Positions 32,431 through 39,582 of a DNA stretch of 64,000 nt are shown in pieces. Every line of letters begins with the position of its first letter. The stretch's first letter is position 1. The DNA comes from Nonomuraea jabiensis (GTDB lineage: Bacteria; Actinomycetota; Actinomycetes; Streptosporangiales; Streptosporangiaceae): the NCBI RefSeq assembly GCF_014204795.1, contig NZ_JACHMB010000001.1:4526001-4590000 (forward strand), given 5' to 3'. Made by a program: the position numbers and the translations under genes. Below the pieces are notes generated by a model that was given only the letters and a program-made list of their open reading frames with translations, was not told the DNA's origin and did not search any database.

Positions 32431-33342
32431 ATGCGGGCGAATTTCATCTTCTCCGAGGTCTGGATCGGCCTCCGTCGCAACCTGACCATGACGATCGCGG
32501 TGGTCATCACCGTTGCGGTCGGCATGGCGATGCTGGGCGTCGGCTTGATGATCAACGCCCAGGTCGGCATGATGAAGGGCTACTGGGACGACAAGGTCGA
32601 GGTCTCGGTCTACCTGTGCAGCAAGGGCACGGCCATGGAGTCGTGCAAGGGCAAGGAGATCACCAAGGCCCAGACGGAGGCGCTCCAGACGCTCATCAAG
32701 GGCACCCCGGGGGTCAAGGAGGTGTTCTTCGAGGACCAGTCGACGGCGTTCCAGAACTTCCAAAAGATGTACGCCAACTCCAACAAGGCCCTCCTGTCCG
32801 CCACCAAAGTCGAGGACATGCCACAGTCGTTCCGCATCAAGGTGGCAGACCCGAACAACTACACCTCTGTCGTGCAGGCCATGCAGGGGCAGCCGGGCGT
32901 GTCGCAGGTCGTGGACCAGGCCCAGTTGGTCGGTCCGTTCTTCGAGCTGCTCGACAAGCTGGCGTTCTACGCGCTCGCGGTGGCCATCATCCTGGTGCTG
33001 GCGGCGGCGCTCCTGATCGGCAACACGGTACGGCTCTCGGCGTTCAACCGGCGTAGGGAGACGGGCATCATGCGCCTGGTCGGCGCGTCCAACCTCTACA
33101 TCCAGCTCCCGTTCGTCATGGAAGGCGTCATCGCCGGCCTGATCGGCGGGGTGTTCGCGGCGGTCATCCTGATCGTCACGAAGGTCTTCCTCTTCGAGGA
33201 GCTCGGAAAGTACCTGGGCGACACCACCGCGCAGCTGGGCTGGAACGATGTGGCCCAGACGATCACCATCACCATGGTCATCGGTGTGGTCATCTGTGTG
33301 CTGGCATCGTTCGTGACGCTCCGCCGCTACCTGAGGGTCTAG
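32431..33342 (+). CDS. ftsX: cell-division permease-like protein FtsX
   Basis: 303 residues, four membrane segments (about 23-43 and three between 175 and 300). The external domain between the first two contains two cysteines (LCSKGTAMESCKGKE), as in actinobacterial FtsX. VRLSAFNRRRETGIMRLVGAS is the family's cytoplasmic loop. No ATPase activity of its own; it transmits FtsE action to wall hydrolases outside. Part of the ftsEX-smpB gene run. Confidence 0.96.
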   Translation: MRANFIFSEVWIGLRRNLTMTIAVVITVAVGMAMLGVGLMINAQVGMMKGYWDDKVEVSVYLCSKGTAMESCKGKEITKAQTEALQTLIKGTPGVKEVFFEDQSTAFQNFQKMYANSNKALLSATKVEDMPQSFRIKVADPNNYTSVVQAMQGQPGVSQVVDQAQLVGPFFELLDKLAFYALAVAIILVLAAALLIGNTVRLSAFNRRRETGIMRLVGASNLYIQLPFVMEGVIAGLIGGVFAAVILIVTKVFLFEELGKYLGDTTAQLGWNDVAQTITITMVIGVVICVLASFVTLRRYLRV

Positions 33343-33364
33343 GGATCGCCGGTAAAGTCGAAGC

Positions 33365-33832
33365 ATGCCACGTGAGACCGGGCGTAAGGTCATCGCCCAG
33401 AACAAGCGTGCCAGACACGATTACCTCCTCGAGGACACGTTCGAGGCGGGTCTCGTGCTCCAGGGCACCGAGGTGAAGTCGCTGCGCGAGGGCCGCGCCT
33501 CGCTCGTCGACGGCTACGCCAGCATCGACGGCGGCGAAGCGTGGCTGCTCAACGTCCACATCCCCGAATACTCCCAGGGGACGTGGACCAACCACGCCGC
33601 CCGCCGCAAGCGCAAGCTGCTGCTGCACCGCAAGGAGATCGACAAGCTCGCCGCCAAGACGAAGGAGGGCGGGCTCACGATCGTGCCGCTGACGCTCTAC
33701 TTCAAGGACGGCAGGGCCAAGGTCGAGATCGCGCTTGCCCGGGGCAAGAAAGACTGGGACAAGCGGCAGTCGCTGGCGGAGCAGCAGGCGAAGCGGGAGA
33801 TGGCCCGGGCCCTGCGGCACCGCAACCGATGA
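33365..33832 (+). CDS. smpB: SsrA-binding protein SmpB
   Basis: 155 residues. Binds tmRNA and brings it to stalled ribosomes. Full-length, with NKRARHDYLLEDTFEAGLVL, GTEVKSLREGRASL, a basic centre and the C-terminal tail ending in basic residues. A TAAAGT box at 33353-33358 lies six bases before the ATG, so it can be made as a leaderless mRNA in addition to read-through from ftsX. The tmRNA gene lies about 2.2 kb downstream. Confidence 0.97.
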   Translation: MPRETGRKVIAQNKRARHDYLLEDTFEAGLVLQGTEVKSLREGRASLVDGYASIDGGEAWLLNVHIPEYSQGTWTNHAARRKRKLLLHRKEIDKLAAKTKEGGLTIVPLTLYFKDGRAKVEIALARGKKDWDKRQSLAEQQAKREMARALRHRNR

Positions 33833-33851
33833 GACGGCGGCCCCGCACCCC

Positions 33852-35729
33852 ATGACACGCGCTCGCCGCATCCTCTCCGCGGCCGCCACCCTGGTGGTCG
33901 CCGGCACGACCCTGACCGGCTGTTTCGAGGAGCCCTCACCGCACGACGCGGTGCGGGACTTCCTCGTGGGCTGGCAGTCGGGCGACTACGAGCTCGCCGC
34001 CGGCCGCACCGACGGCGACCAGGCCACCGTGCGCAAGACGCTGTCCGACGCCAAGCAGGAGCTCGACGCGGCCTCCTTCCGGTTCAAGATCAAGAGCCTC
34101 AGCATGACGGGCGAGGAGGCCAAGGCCGACTTCCGCGCCGAGGTCGACCTGGGGGAGAACAACCCCCTCTGGGAGTACGACGGGCTGCTCCCGCTCCACC
34201 TCGTGGACGGCACCTGGAAGGTGCGCTGGTCGCCTTCGGTGCTGCATCCGCAGCTCAAGGAGGGGCAGCGGTTCGCCGTCGACACCGACCCGAGGCCGCG
34301 CAAGCCGATCGTCGACCGCACGGGCGAGCCGCTGCAGGGCAACACCGTCTTCTACAGCGTGGGCGTCTACCCGGCCAAGCTCGGTGACAGGGCGGAGGAG
34401 GTCGCCGCCAAGCTGTCCAAGATCACCGACTATGCGCAGGACCGCCTGCTGAGCCGCATCAGGTCGTCGCCGCCCGACAAGTTCGTGCCGCTGGTCACGT
34501 TCGGCCGCTCTCGCTACCAGACGATGCAGTCGAAGCTCGACGCCATCGACGGGATCGAGACCGTGCAGCAGGACCAGCCGGTCAACCCCGAGCCGCCGCA
34601 GCAGATCGTCGGCAGCGTCAGCGCGCTCACCCCCGAGACCGAGCAGAAGCTCGGCGGGCCCGAGCGGGCCGGTGACTCGGTCGGCAGGAGCGGCCTCCAG
34701 CAGGCGTACCAGGACTACCTGACCGGTTCGACGCAGACCAAGGTGATCACGCTCGACCTGAAGACCGGCAAGCAGGTCGCCCTGCTGAAGGAGTGGCGGG
34801 GCCGGGAGAACGTCTCGGTGAAGACCACCATCGACCGCTCCGTCCAGGCGGCGGCCGAGCAGGCGCTGGGCGAGACGGAGGCGAGCCTGCTGGTGGCGGT
34901 GCAGCGCGACACCGGTCAGATCCTCGCGGTCGGGTCCCAGGGCGAGCTGACCCGGCAGAAGGACCTGAACCAGGAGATGGGCGCGCTGGCCGGCCGCTTC
35001 CCCGCGGGCACGGCGTTCTCGATCGTGGCCGCGGACGCGCTGCTCAAGAAGGACGTCAGCCCGAAGCTGCGGCTGGCCTGCCCGGACGAGCGCACGGTCG
35101 GCGGCGCCAAGTTCGTGCAGGCCGCGGAGTCCACCGGCGTCACGCCCTCGGCCACCTTCCAGGAAAACTTCGCCAAGGGCTGCGTCACCGCGCTGGCCTC
35201 GCTGGCCCGCCGCGTCACGGCCGACGACCTGTCGGCGAGCGCCAAGGCGCTCGGCGTGGGCCTGCCGTGGCGGCTGCCGCTGAAGTCCTTCAGCGGCTCG
35301 CTGCCGCAGCTGGCCGGCGACGCCGACAAGGCCAAGGCCATCGCGGGCCAGAACGTGGAGGTCAGCCCGCTCGGCATGGCGCTGGTGGCCGCCGCGGTCG
35401 CCTCGGGCACCTGGCGCCCGCCGGTGCTGGTCACCGACCCCAGGTCGCCCGATCCGGCGGCGGAGGCGGCGCAGACCCCGCAGCCCGCCCCCGTGCCCAT
35501 CGACCCGAAGGTCCTCGCGCCGCTCAAGCGGATGATGGCGGCCGGTGCGACCGGCACGCCCGCCCAGGCGGGCAAGGGCAGGGTCTACGGCGTGACGGCC
35601 ACGGCGGGCAGCCAGCTCAAGTGGTTCGTGGGCTGGCAGGGGGAGGTGGCGGTCGCCGTGCTGGCGCGCAACCACGACCCCGGAGCGGTCGCGGGCGGCT
35701 TCTTCTCGGCCCTTCAGAACTCTCAGTGA
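33852..35729 (+). CDS. PBP-like lipoprotein with degenerate transpeptidase motifs
   Basis: 625 residues. Lipobox LTGC (Cys 24), then an NTF2-like/MecA_N domain (about 30-150: DFLVGWQSGDYELAAG), a dimerisation region and a transpeptidase-like fold (about 320-620). The active-site motifs are altered: where PGSTFK is expected there is AGTAFS (no SxxK Ser or Lys), the SxN region reads KGCVTALAS, and KTGT reads VTAT. I conclude that it has the penicillin-binding fold but is probably not an active transpeptidase; it may be structural or regulatory. ATG 33852 begins a clean signal sequence; the longer open frame overlaps smpB. Confidence 0.85.
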   Translation: MTRARRILSAAATLVVAGTTLTGCFEEPSPHDAVRDFLVGWQSGDYELAAGRTDGDQATVRKTLSDAKQELDAASFRFKIKSLSMTGEEAKADFRAEVDLGENNPLWEYDGLLPLHLVDGTWKVRWSPSVLHPQLKEGQRFAVDTDPRPRKPIVDRTGEPLQGNTVFYSVGVYPAKLGDRAEEVAAKLSKITDYAQDRLLSRIRSSPPDKFVPLVTFGRSRYQTMQSKLDAIDGIETVQQDQPVNPEPPQQIVGSVSALTPETEQKLGGPERAGDSVGRSGLQQAYQDYLTGSTQTKVITLDLKTGKQVALLKEWRGRENVSVKTTIDRSVQAAAEQALGETEASLLVAVQRDTGQILAVGSQGELTRQKDLNQEMGALAGRFPAGTAFSIVAADALLKKDVSPKLRLACPDERTVGGAKFVQAAESTGVTPSATFQENFAKGCVTALASLARRVTADDLSASAKALGVGLPWRLPLKSFSGSLPQLAGDADKAKAIAGQNVEVSPLGMALVAAAVASGTWRPPVLVTDPRSPDPAAEAAQTPQPAPVPIDPKVLAPLKRMMAAGATGTPAQAGKGRVYGVTATAGSQLKWFVGWQGEVAVAVLARNHDPGAVAGGFFSALQNSQ

Positions 35730-35782
35730 AATTGTGGTCACTGTGAGCAACCATTCGAGGGTCCGGCTGCGTCTTACTGAGT

Positions 35783-35898
35783 GACTGGACCCGCTCGGGG
35801 GGTTGCGGATCCAGTCGCCGTGATGAGATCAGGACTTCATCTCGGGGGAAGTCCTGCCGTCCGGACCGGCTCGACCCTGCCGGTCGGCCCCCGGGGGC
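35783..35898 (+). other. cluster of four stem-loops between PBP-like gene and ssrA
   Basis: In the 290-base spacer: GACTGGA...TCCAGTC stem at 35783-35816 (11 of 12 pairs, 10-base loop), CAGGACTTC/GAAGTCCTG at 35830-35856 (9 pairs), GACCGGC/GCCGGTC at 35864-35885 (7 pairs) and GCCCCCGGGGGC at 35887-35898. The first could terminate the upstream gene. Together they look like a compact structured RNA or a composite terminator. No open frame of note. Confidence 0.5.
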
Positions 35899-35946
35899 GC
35901 GCGCCGTTGTGCCGTGCTCCCGGGGGTTTCGTCATCGGGAATCAAG

Positions 35947-35977
35947 TTGGCGTTGGGGGCGTTGTTCCCTGTAGATT
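35947..35977 (+). promoter_or_regulatory. putative ssrA promoter
   Basis: A -10-like TAGATT at 35972-35977 with a weak TTGGCG at 35947-35952 (19-base spacing). Transcription from about 35984 would give a leader of some 35 bases that contains a hairpin (CACCTCC-TC-GGAGGTG, 35987-36002) just before the mature 5' end. Confidence 0.4.
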
Positions 35978-36018
35978 CTTGTTGCTCACCTCCTCGGAGG
36001 TGTGTTGACAACTGCACA

Positions 36019-36399
36019 GGGGGTGACTGGCTTCGACTTCGACTTTGCAAGCCAGGTGAAGCGGGCCGAGGACTGCGGACATAACCTCGTTAATCCTGTG
36101 ACCGCAAACAACAAGTGCCAATTCCAAGCGCACTGTGGCTGCCCAGGATTCCCTGGGCCTCGCTGCCTAAGTAGCGAAACCACTGTCAGCCCGGGAGTGC
36201 CTTCGGCCCGGTGTCTGGCATCGTTAGAAGGCTCAACCGCTCGACCCGGCCACGGGGAAGAGCGGGAAATCAAACAGTGGCTGAGCCCGTCGGCGACTCG
36301 CCTGCGTGATCGCCGGGGCTGAGAAAAGCACAGCAGGCTGCGCCCGGAGAAGCCCTGACTTGGGGTTGAAGGACGCGGGTTCGATTCCCGCCACCTCCA
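36019..36399 (+). ncRNA. ssrA: transfer-messenger RNA (tmRNA)
   Basis: The 5' end GGGGGTG (36019-36025) pairs with CACCTCC (36392-36398) to form the acceptor stem, with discriminator A at 36399; CCA is not encoded. The tRNA-like part shows GACTGGCTTCGAC after the stem and the T arm GCGGG-TTCGATT-CCCGC. The tag frame begins at GCC 36117 and reads ANSKRTVAAQDSLGLAA, then TAA at 36168-36170. This placement follows the mycobacterial pattern (GCAAACAA-AAG before the resume codon). The tag is 17 residues and ends in GLAA, where ALAA is more usual. Total 381 bases, a normal length. Confidence 0.93.
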
Positions 36400-36408
36400 C
36401 AGATCGTC

Positions 36409-36456
36409 CAAGGGCGGCCGGTCGGCGACATCGCCGACCGGCCGCCCTTGATCTTT
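36409..36456 (+). terminator. strong terminator of ssrA
   Basis: Two perfect 20-base arms (36409-36428 and 36431-36450) separated by two bases, followed by ATCTTT. It starts ten bases after the tmRNA 3' end. Confidence 0.9.
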
Positions 36457-36468
36457 GCCTGGGCATGA

Positions 36469-37830
36469 ATGGCTTCGAATGGAGCACAGGTGCACCTCCC
36501 GCACGCTGACCGGACACGGTGGTTCCTGGCCCTCCTGGTCGTACTGGCCGTCTCCGCGTGGAGTACCGCTGTCGAAGCAGGCGAGCGCCATGACGTCGAA
36601 CGCGTGGCGTTGGCGCGGAAACTGGCGCTCAAGGGCGCACAACTGCGCGAAGTCGATGCCGGAGATGCCAGATGGCTCGGAGCGGCAGCCGTACGCCTGC
36701 ACGCCGATGCTCAGACGCGGGAGGCCCTGGCCGACACCCTCGCCAACGACGGGCTTTTCGACCTCAACGATGTCACCCGAGCCGATGAGGTGGCGATGAC
36801 CTCGGACGGATCCTTCATGCTGGCCCTTCCCTTCGATGAGAAGGTGCACCGGTGGGAGCTGTCTCGCGAGCACACGGAGAGGGACGTCCTCGATAAAGAT
36901 GTGCTCGATCGCAAAGGCTCCGAAGTCGTCGAGATGGCGATGTCGGCAGATGGGACAACCGTCCTGACCGCCGAACACTATGAGGGCCTGACCGTGTGGG
37001 ACCTCGACGATCGAGCGCATCCGCGCAAAACAGCTTTCCTGTCGCGTGCGGAGTTCTTCTATGAGATCGCCCTGTCTGGTGACGGGACAACTGCCTTGGT
37101 CGCATACGAGGGCCTGGATGGTGGTGTGATTGCGGAGGTATGGGACTTCAGGCGTCGGTCCCATCCGGCCCGCCGATCGACGCTGAAGGTTGCCGGTGAC
37201 TATCTCTACGGCATGGCCGTCAGCGCCGATGGCAAGACAGCGGCAGCGGTTGGGGGCAACGGGGCGCTCGTCTGGGATCTGACGGATCCGGCCCATCCCG
37301 TCGAGCTCTATGCCAATGATCAAGGAGAGGAATCCGTCGCGTTCAGTCCTGACGGTCGCAGAGCCGTGTTCGGCACCGGACGTGGAGCGGACGTCTGGGA
37401 CCTCAGCGACCGCACGAAGCCTGTGCGGGTGGCGACGATGGGGGGCGACTTCCATGACGTTTTCGCTGTCGCCGTGGCCCGCAAGGGAGAGCTGGCACTG
37501 ACCGCTGACTATAGCGGGCGTGCCGTCCTGTGGGATCTGTCAGAGCCGTCGAGACCCGTGAGGTTGGCCGGCCTGAAGACGGGGGGTCGTGCCGTGCACG
37601 CGGTGGCCCTCAGCGAGGACGGACGAACTGCGGTGATGGGCAGCCCGTGGGGTGGCCCCCGCATCTGGGATCTTTCAGGCGTGGACCGGGACCCGCTCAG
37701 GAGCTTCTGCCGTCGAGATGGCGGCGCGGTTCCGGGCGAGCTCTGGGAGCGCTACGCCGACGGGCAAGGCTCCGCATATGTTGACGAGGACGGAGACTTC
37801 CAGCTTTGCGATGGTGTGCTCACTCGATAG
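36469..37830 (+). CDS. stand-alone WD40-repeat membrane protein, nSTAND tail-like
   Basis: 453 residues. A membrane segment at about 18-36, a short helical region (LARKLALKGAQLREVDAG...RLHADAQTREAL) and six or so WD40 repeats, each ending in VWDL-, LWDL- or IWDL-x(D/E/G)...P, from about 100 to 420. The end (DPLRSFCRRDGG...ELWERYADGQ) resembles the C-terminus of large actinobacterial NTPase-WD40 (nSTAND) signalling proteins. Those proteins carry protease or other effector and NTPase domains before the membrane segment; none are here, so this is either a split product or a remnant. Codon use is clearly less GC-rich than flanking genes, and it lies directly behind ssrA, a common integration site. 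Start ATG 36469 or 36465-region alternatives are unresolved. Confidence 0.75.
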   Translation: MASNGAQVHLPHADRTRWFLALLVVLAVSAWSTAVEAGERHDVERVALARKLALKGAQLREVDAGDARWLGAAAVRLHADAQTREALADTLANDGLFDLNDVTRADEVAMTSDGSFMLALPFDEKVHRWELSREHTERDVLDKDVLDRKGSEVVEMAMSADGTTVLTAEHYEGLTVWDLDDRAHPRKTAFLSRAEFFYEIALSGDGTTALVAYEGLDGGVIAEVWDFRRRSHPARRSTLKVAGDYLYGMAVSADGKTAAAVGGNGALVWDLTDPAHPVELYANDQGEESVAFSPDGRRAVFGTGRGADVWDLSDRTKPVRVATMGGDFHDVFAVAVARKGELALTADYSGRAVLWDLSEPSRPVRLAGLKTGGRAVHAVALSEDGRTAVMGSPWGGPRIWDLSGVDRDPLRSFCRRDGGAVPGELWERYADGQGSAYVDEDGDFQLCDGVLTR

Positions 37831-37966
37831 CGGGGGTCGTCCACCAGGCGCAGGGCACCGATCCAGCACATTTGGTACCGCTGACACCGCAGACCGTAAC
37901 CAACGCGTGTTTTACATGTGCTTAGGTGGATCTCTGACATTTTGCGTGCCGGAGTGAGGGTAAAGA

Positions 37967-38830
37967 GTGTCAAGGTACGGCTGGCGTCACTCGGTGTTCG
38001 CGCCTGTAGTGGGCCTGGTGTTCTCCGCGCTGCTGATGGCGGCCGGAATGGTGGAAGCGCTGCTGGTGTCCGTGGGCGCGACCACGGCCCCCGTGGCGGC
38101 GGAGCTCGTGGTCACGCTGATCATCGCGGTGTTCCTGACCGCGGTGCTCAGGATCGTCAGGGCCGTGCCGGACATCCGGCGGGAGAACGCCGCGACGGCT
38201 CGGGCCGTGTCGAACGTCCACGCGGTGAAGCCGACCGACGACACGTTGGTGGCGCGGCGGCTCAAGCTGTTCAAGGAGGCGGCCGAGGCCGGGAACGACT
38301 GCGAGGCGGTGCTGAGCGCCCGGTCCGCGCTGGACGAGAGCGAGATGGCCAACAAGCACCACCTCGACCACGCGCTCATCTGGGCGCTGCCGGTCTTCGG
38401 GTTCATCGGCACCGCGCTGACGATGGGCGCGATGGTCAACTCGTTCTCGAACGCCCTGGACCGCGAGGGCGACCCCGGGGTGCTGATCGCCGCGCTCAAG
38501 CAGCACGTGCTGCCCGAGCTGGCCTCCGCGTTCGGCGTGACGCTGATCGCGCTGTTCCTGAGCGTGCTGGCGTTCGGCGCGATGGCCCTGGTCGAGCGGG
38601 GCGAGCGGGCCGGCGTGGTGGCCGCCGACGAGGTGTTCCTGATCTACATCGCGCGGCTGCCCGCCAAGCAGGCGGCCCCCGCCATGCACGGGCTCACCCA
38701 GGAGCTGGCCCAGTCCAGGGGCCGGACCGAGGAGCTCGTCAAGGGCCTGGACGCGCTGCGTACCGCGGTGGAGCGGCTGAGCGCGGCCGAGAGCCGCCCG
38801 CAGAAGTACACGCTGGTGAGGGAGCCGTGA
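37967..38830 (+). CDS. MotA/TolQ/ExbB-like membrane channel protein
   Basis: 287 residues with four hydrophobic segments: about 11-38, 45-66, 137-158 and 186-208. The core ALPVFGFIGTALTMGAMVNSF followed by ELASAFGVTLIALFLSVLAFG matches the paired helices of MotA/TolQ/ExbB proton channels. The C-terminal 60 residues look coiled-coil (LTQELAQSRGRTEELVKGLDALRTAVERL). GTG 37967 has GAGG seven bases before it. Its stop overlaps the next start (GTGA), so the two proteins are made together. ExbB-type proteins need an Asp-bearing partner; the next gene is a candidate. ZorA of Zorya defence systems also belongs to this family, but is much longer. Confidence 0.75.
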   Translation: MSRYGWRHSVFAPVVGLVFSALLMAAGMVEALLVSVGATTAPVAAELVVTLIIAVFLTAVLRIVRAVPDIRRENAATARAVSNVHAVKPTDDTLVARRLKLFKEAAEAGNDCEAVLSARSALDESEMANKHHLDHALIWALPVFGFIGTALTMGAMVNSFSNALDREGDPGVLIAALKQHVLPELASAFGVTLIALFLSVLAFGAMALVERGERAGVVAADEVFLIYIARLPAKQAAPAMHGLTQELAQSRGRTEELVKGLDALRTAVERLSAAESRPQKYTLVREP

Positions 38831-39432
38831 GGAGGCGGCCCGCCCGATCGTTCGCCCCGCCGCTCGATCTGCGCTTCATCGACCTGTTCATGGCCATCGT
38901 CCTGGCGCTGTCGTTCGTCGCGATCATGCTGACCGTCGTGGCGCGGATGCTTCCGACGGACGCCCCCGCGACTCCTCCGCGCCAGGAGAGGAGTGTCGCC
39001 CAGCTGAAGAAGCAGCTCGACGCGGCCGTGGAGGCCAAGCGGAAGGCCGAGGTGGAGCTGCGGACCACGCAGCAGCAGATCGCCGACCAGACCGCCTTCG
39101 CCCTGCCCTGGTGGCTGATCGGGTTCTGCGCCCTGCTCGGCGTGCTCGCCGTCTTCATGGGCTGGCGGATCCGGCTGTGGAACAACGGGAACCTGCCGCG
39201 CCTGCGAAGCTGGCTGCTGGTCACCCTGGTGGTGGCCGTGGTCACGGCGGTGATCAGGTCGATGGGCGACGCCGACGGCTATCTGCTGCTCGCCGAGATT
39301 CCCTGGTGGGCCGCCGACGCGCTCTGTCTCGGGCTGCTGCTGGTCGCGTACGTGCTGATCTCCGTCATCCGGGAGAGCCACACCACGCTCGGCGAGATCA
39401 AGGCCCGCACCGCGCGCACCGAAGCCCGCTAA
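38827..39432 (+). CDS. membrane partner of the channel protein, four-helix, Asp-bearing
   Basis: 201 residues. The first membrane segment (about 21-39) is preceded by RFIDLF with Asp 19, a placement like the channel Asp in ExbD/TolR/MotB. A coiled-coil stretch (55-86: VAQLKKQLDAAVEAKRKAEVEL) and three more membrane segments (about 93-112, 127-145, 159-180) follow. I do not recognise the family. GTG start overlapping the upstream stop strongly suggests stoichiometric expression with the MotA/ExbB-like protein; the role of Asp 19 is inference. Confidence 0.7.
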   Translation: MRRRPARSFAPPLDLRFIDLFMAIVLALSFVAIMLTVVARMLPTDAPATPPRQERSVAQLKKQLDAAVEAKRKAEVELRTTQQQIADQTAFALPWWLIGFCALLGVLAVFMGWRIRLWNNGNLPRLRSWLLVTLVVAVVTAVIRSMGDADGYLLLAEIPWWAADALCLGLLLVAYVLISVIRESHTTLGEIKARTARTEAR

Positions 39433-39582
39433 ATACCGTCGCATCGGTGCGAAAGGCCCGGTAAGGTCCGGACCAGACTGGCCGCGGGACTCAGGTACGA
39501 CTTCCGGAACCCGCCTCTACAGCGATGCTTCGCAGCTCGTGCCTCCACTCCCCGGCCAGTCCGCCGACCCCCGGGGGAGCCC
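39433..39582 (+). other. 150-base spacer with several short hairpins
   Basis: Between the channel pair and the vWA gene. Short stems: CGCA-TCGG-TGCG near 39440, GGTCCGGACC at 39465-39474, GCGGG...CCCGC further on, and GCGA-TGCT-TCGC near 39523. GGGGGAG at 39573-39579 is the ribosome site of the next gene. It may hold a promoter or a structured RNA; no gene seen. Confidence 0.3.

Noticed and set aside
36005..36010. Consensus -35 TTGACA before tmRNA
   Set aside because: It is only nine bases before the mature 5' end, so it cannot be the -35 for ssrA.
36378..37966. Island attachment site pair at the ssrA 3' end
   Set aside because: I looked for a repeat of the T-arm/3' end sequence downstream, and did not find a convincing copy; no integrase gene is present.
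37967..39432. Calling the channel pair ZorA/ZorB of Zorya
   Set aside because: ZorA has a very long cytoplasmic tail and ZorB has a peptidoglycan-binding domain; neither is present, and no ZorC/ZorD helicase is near.
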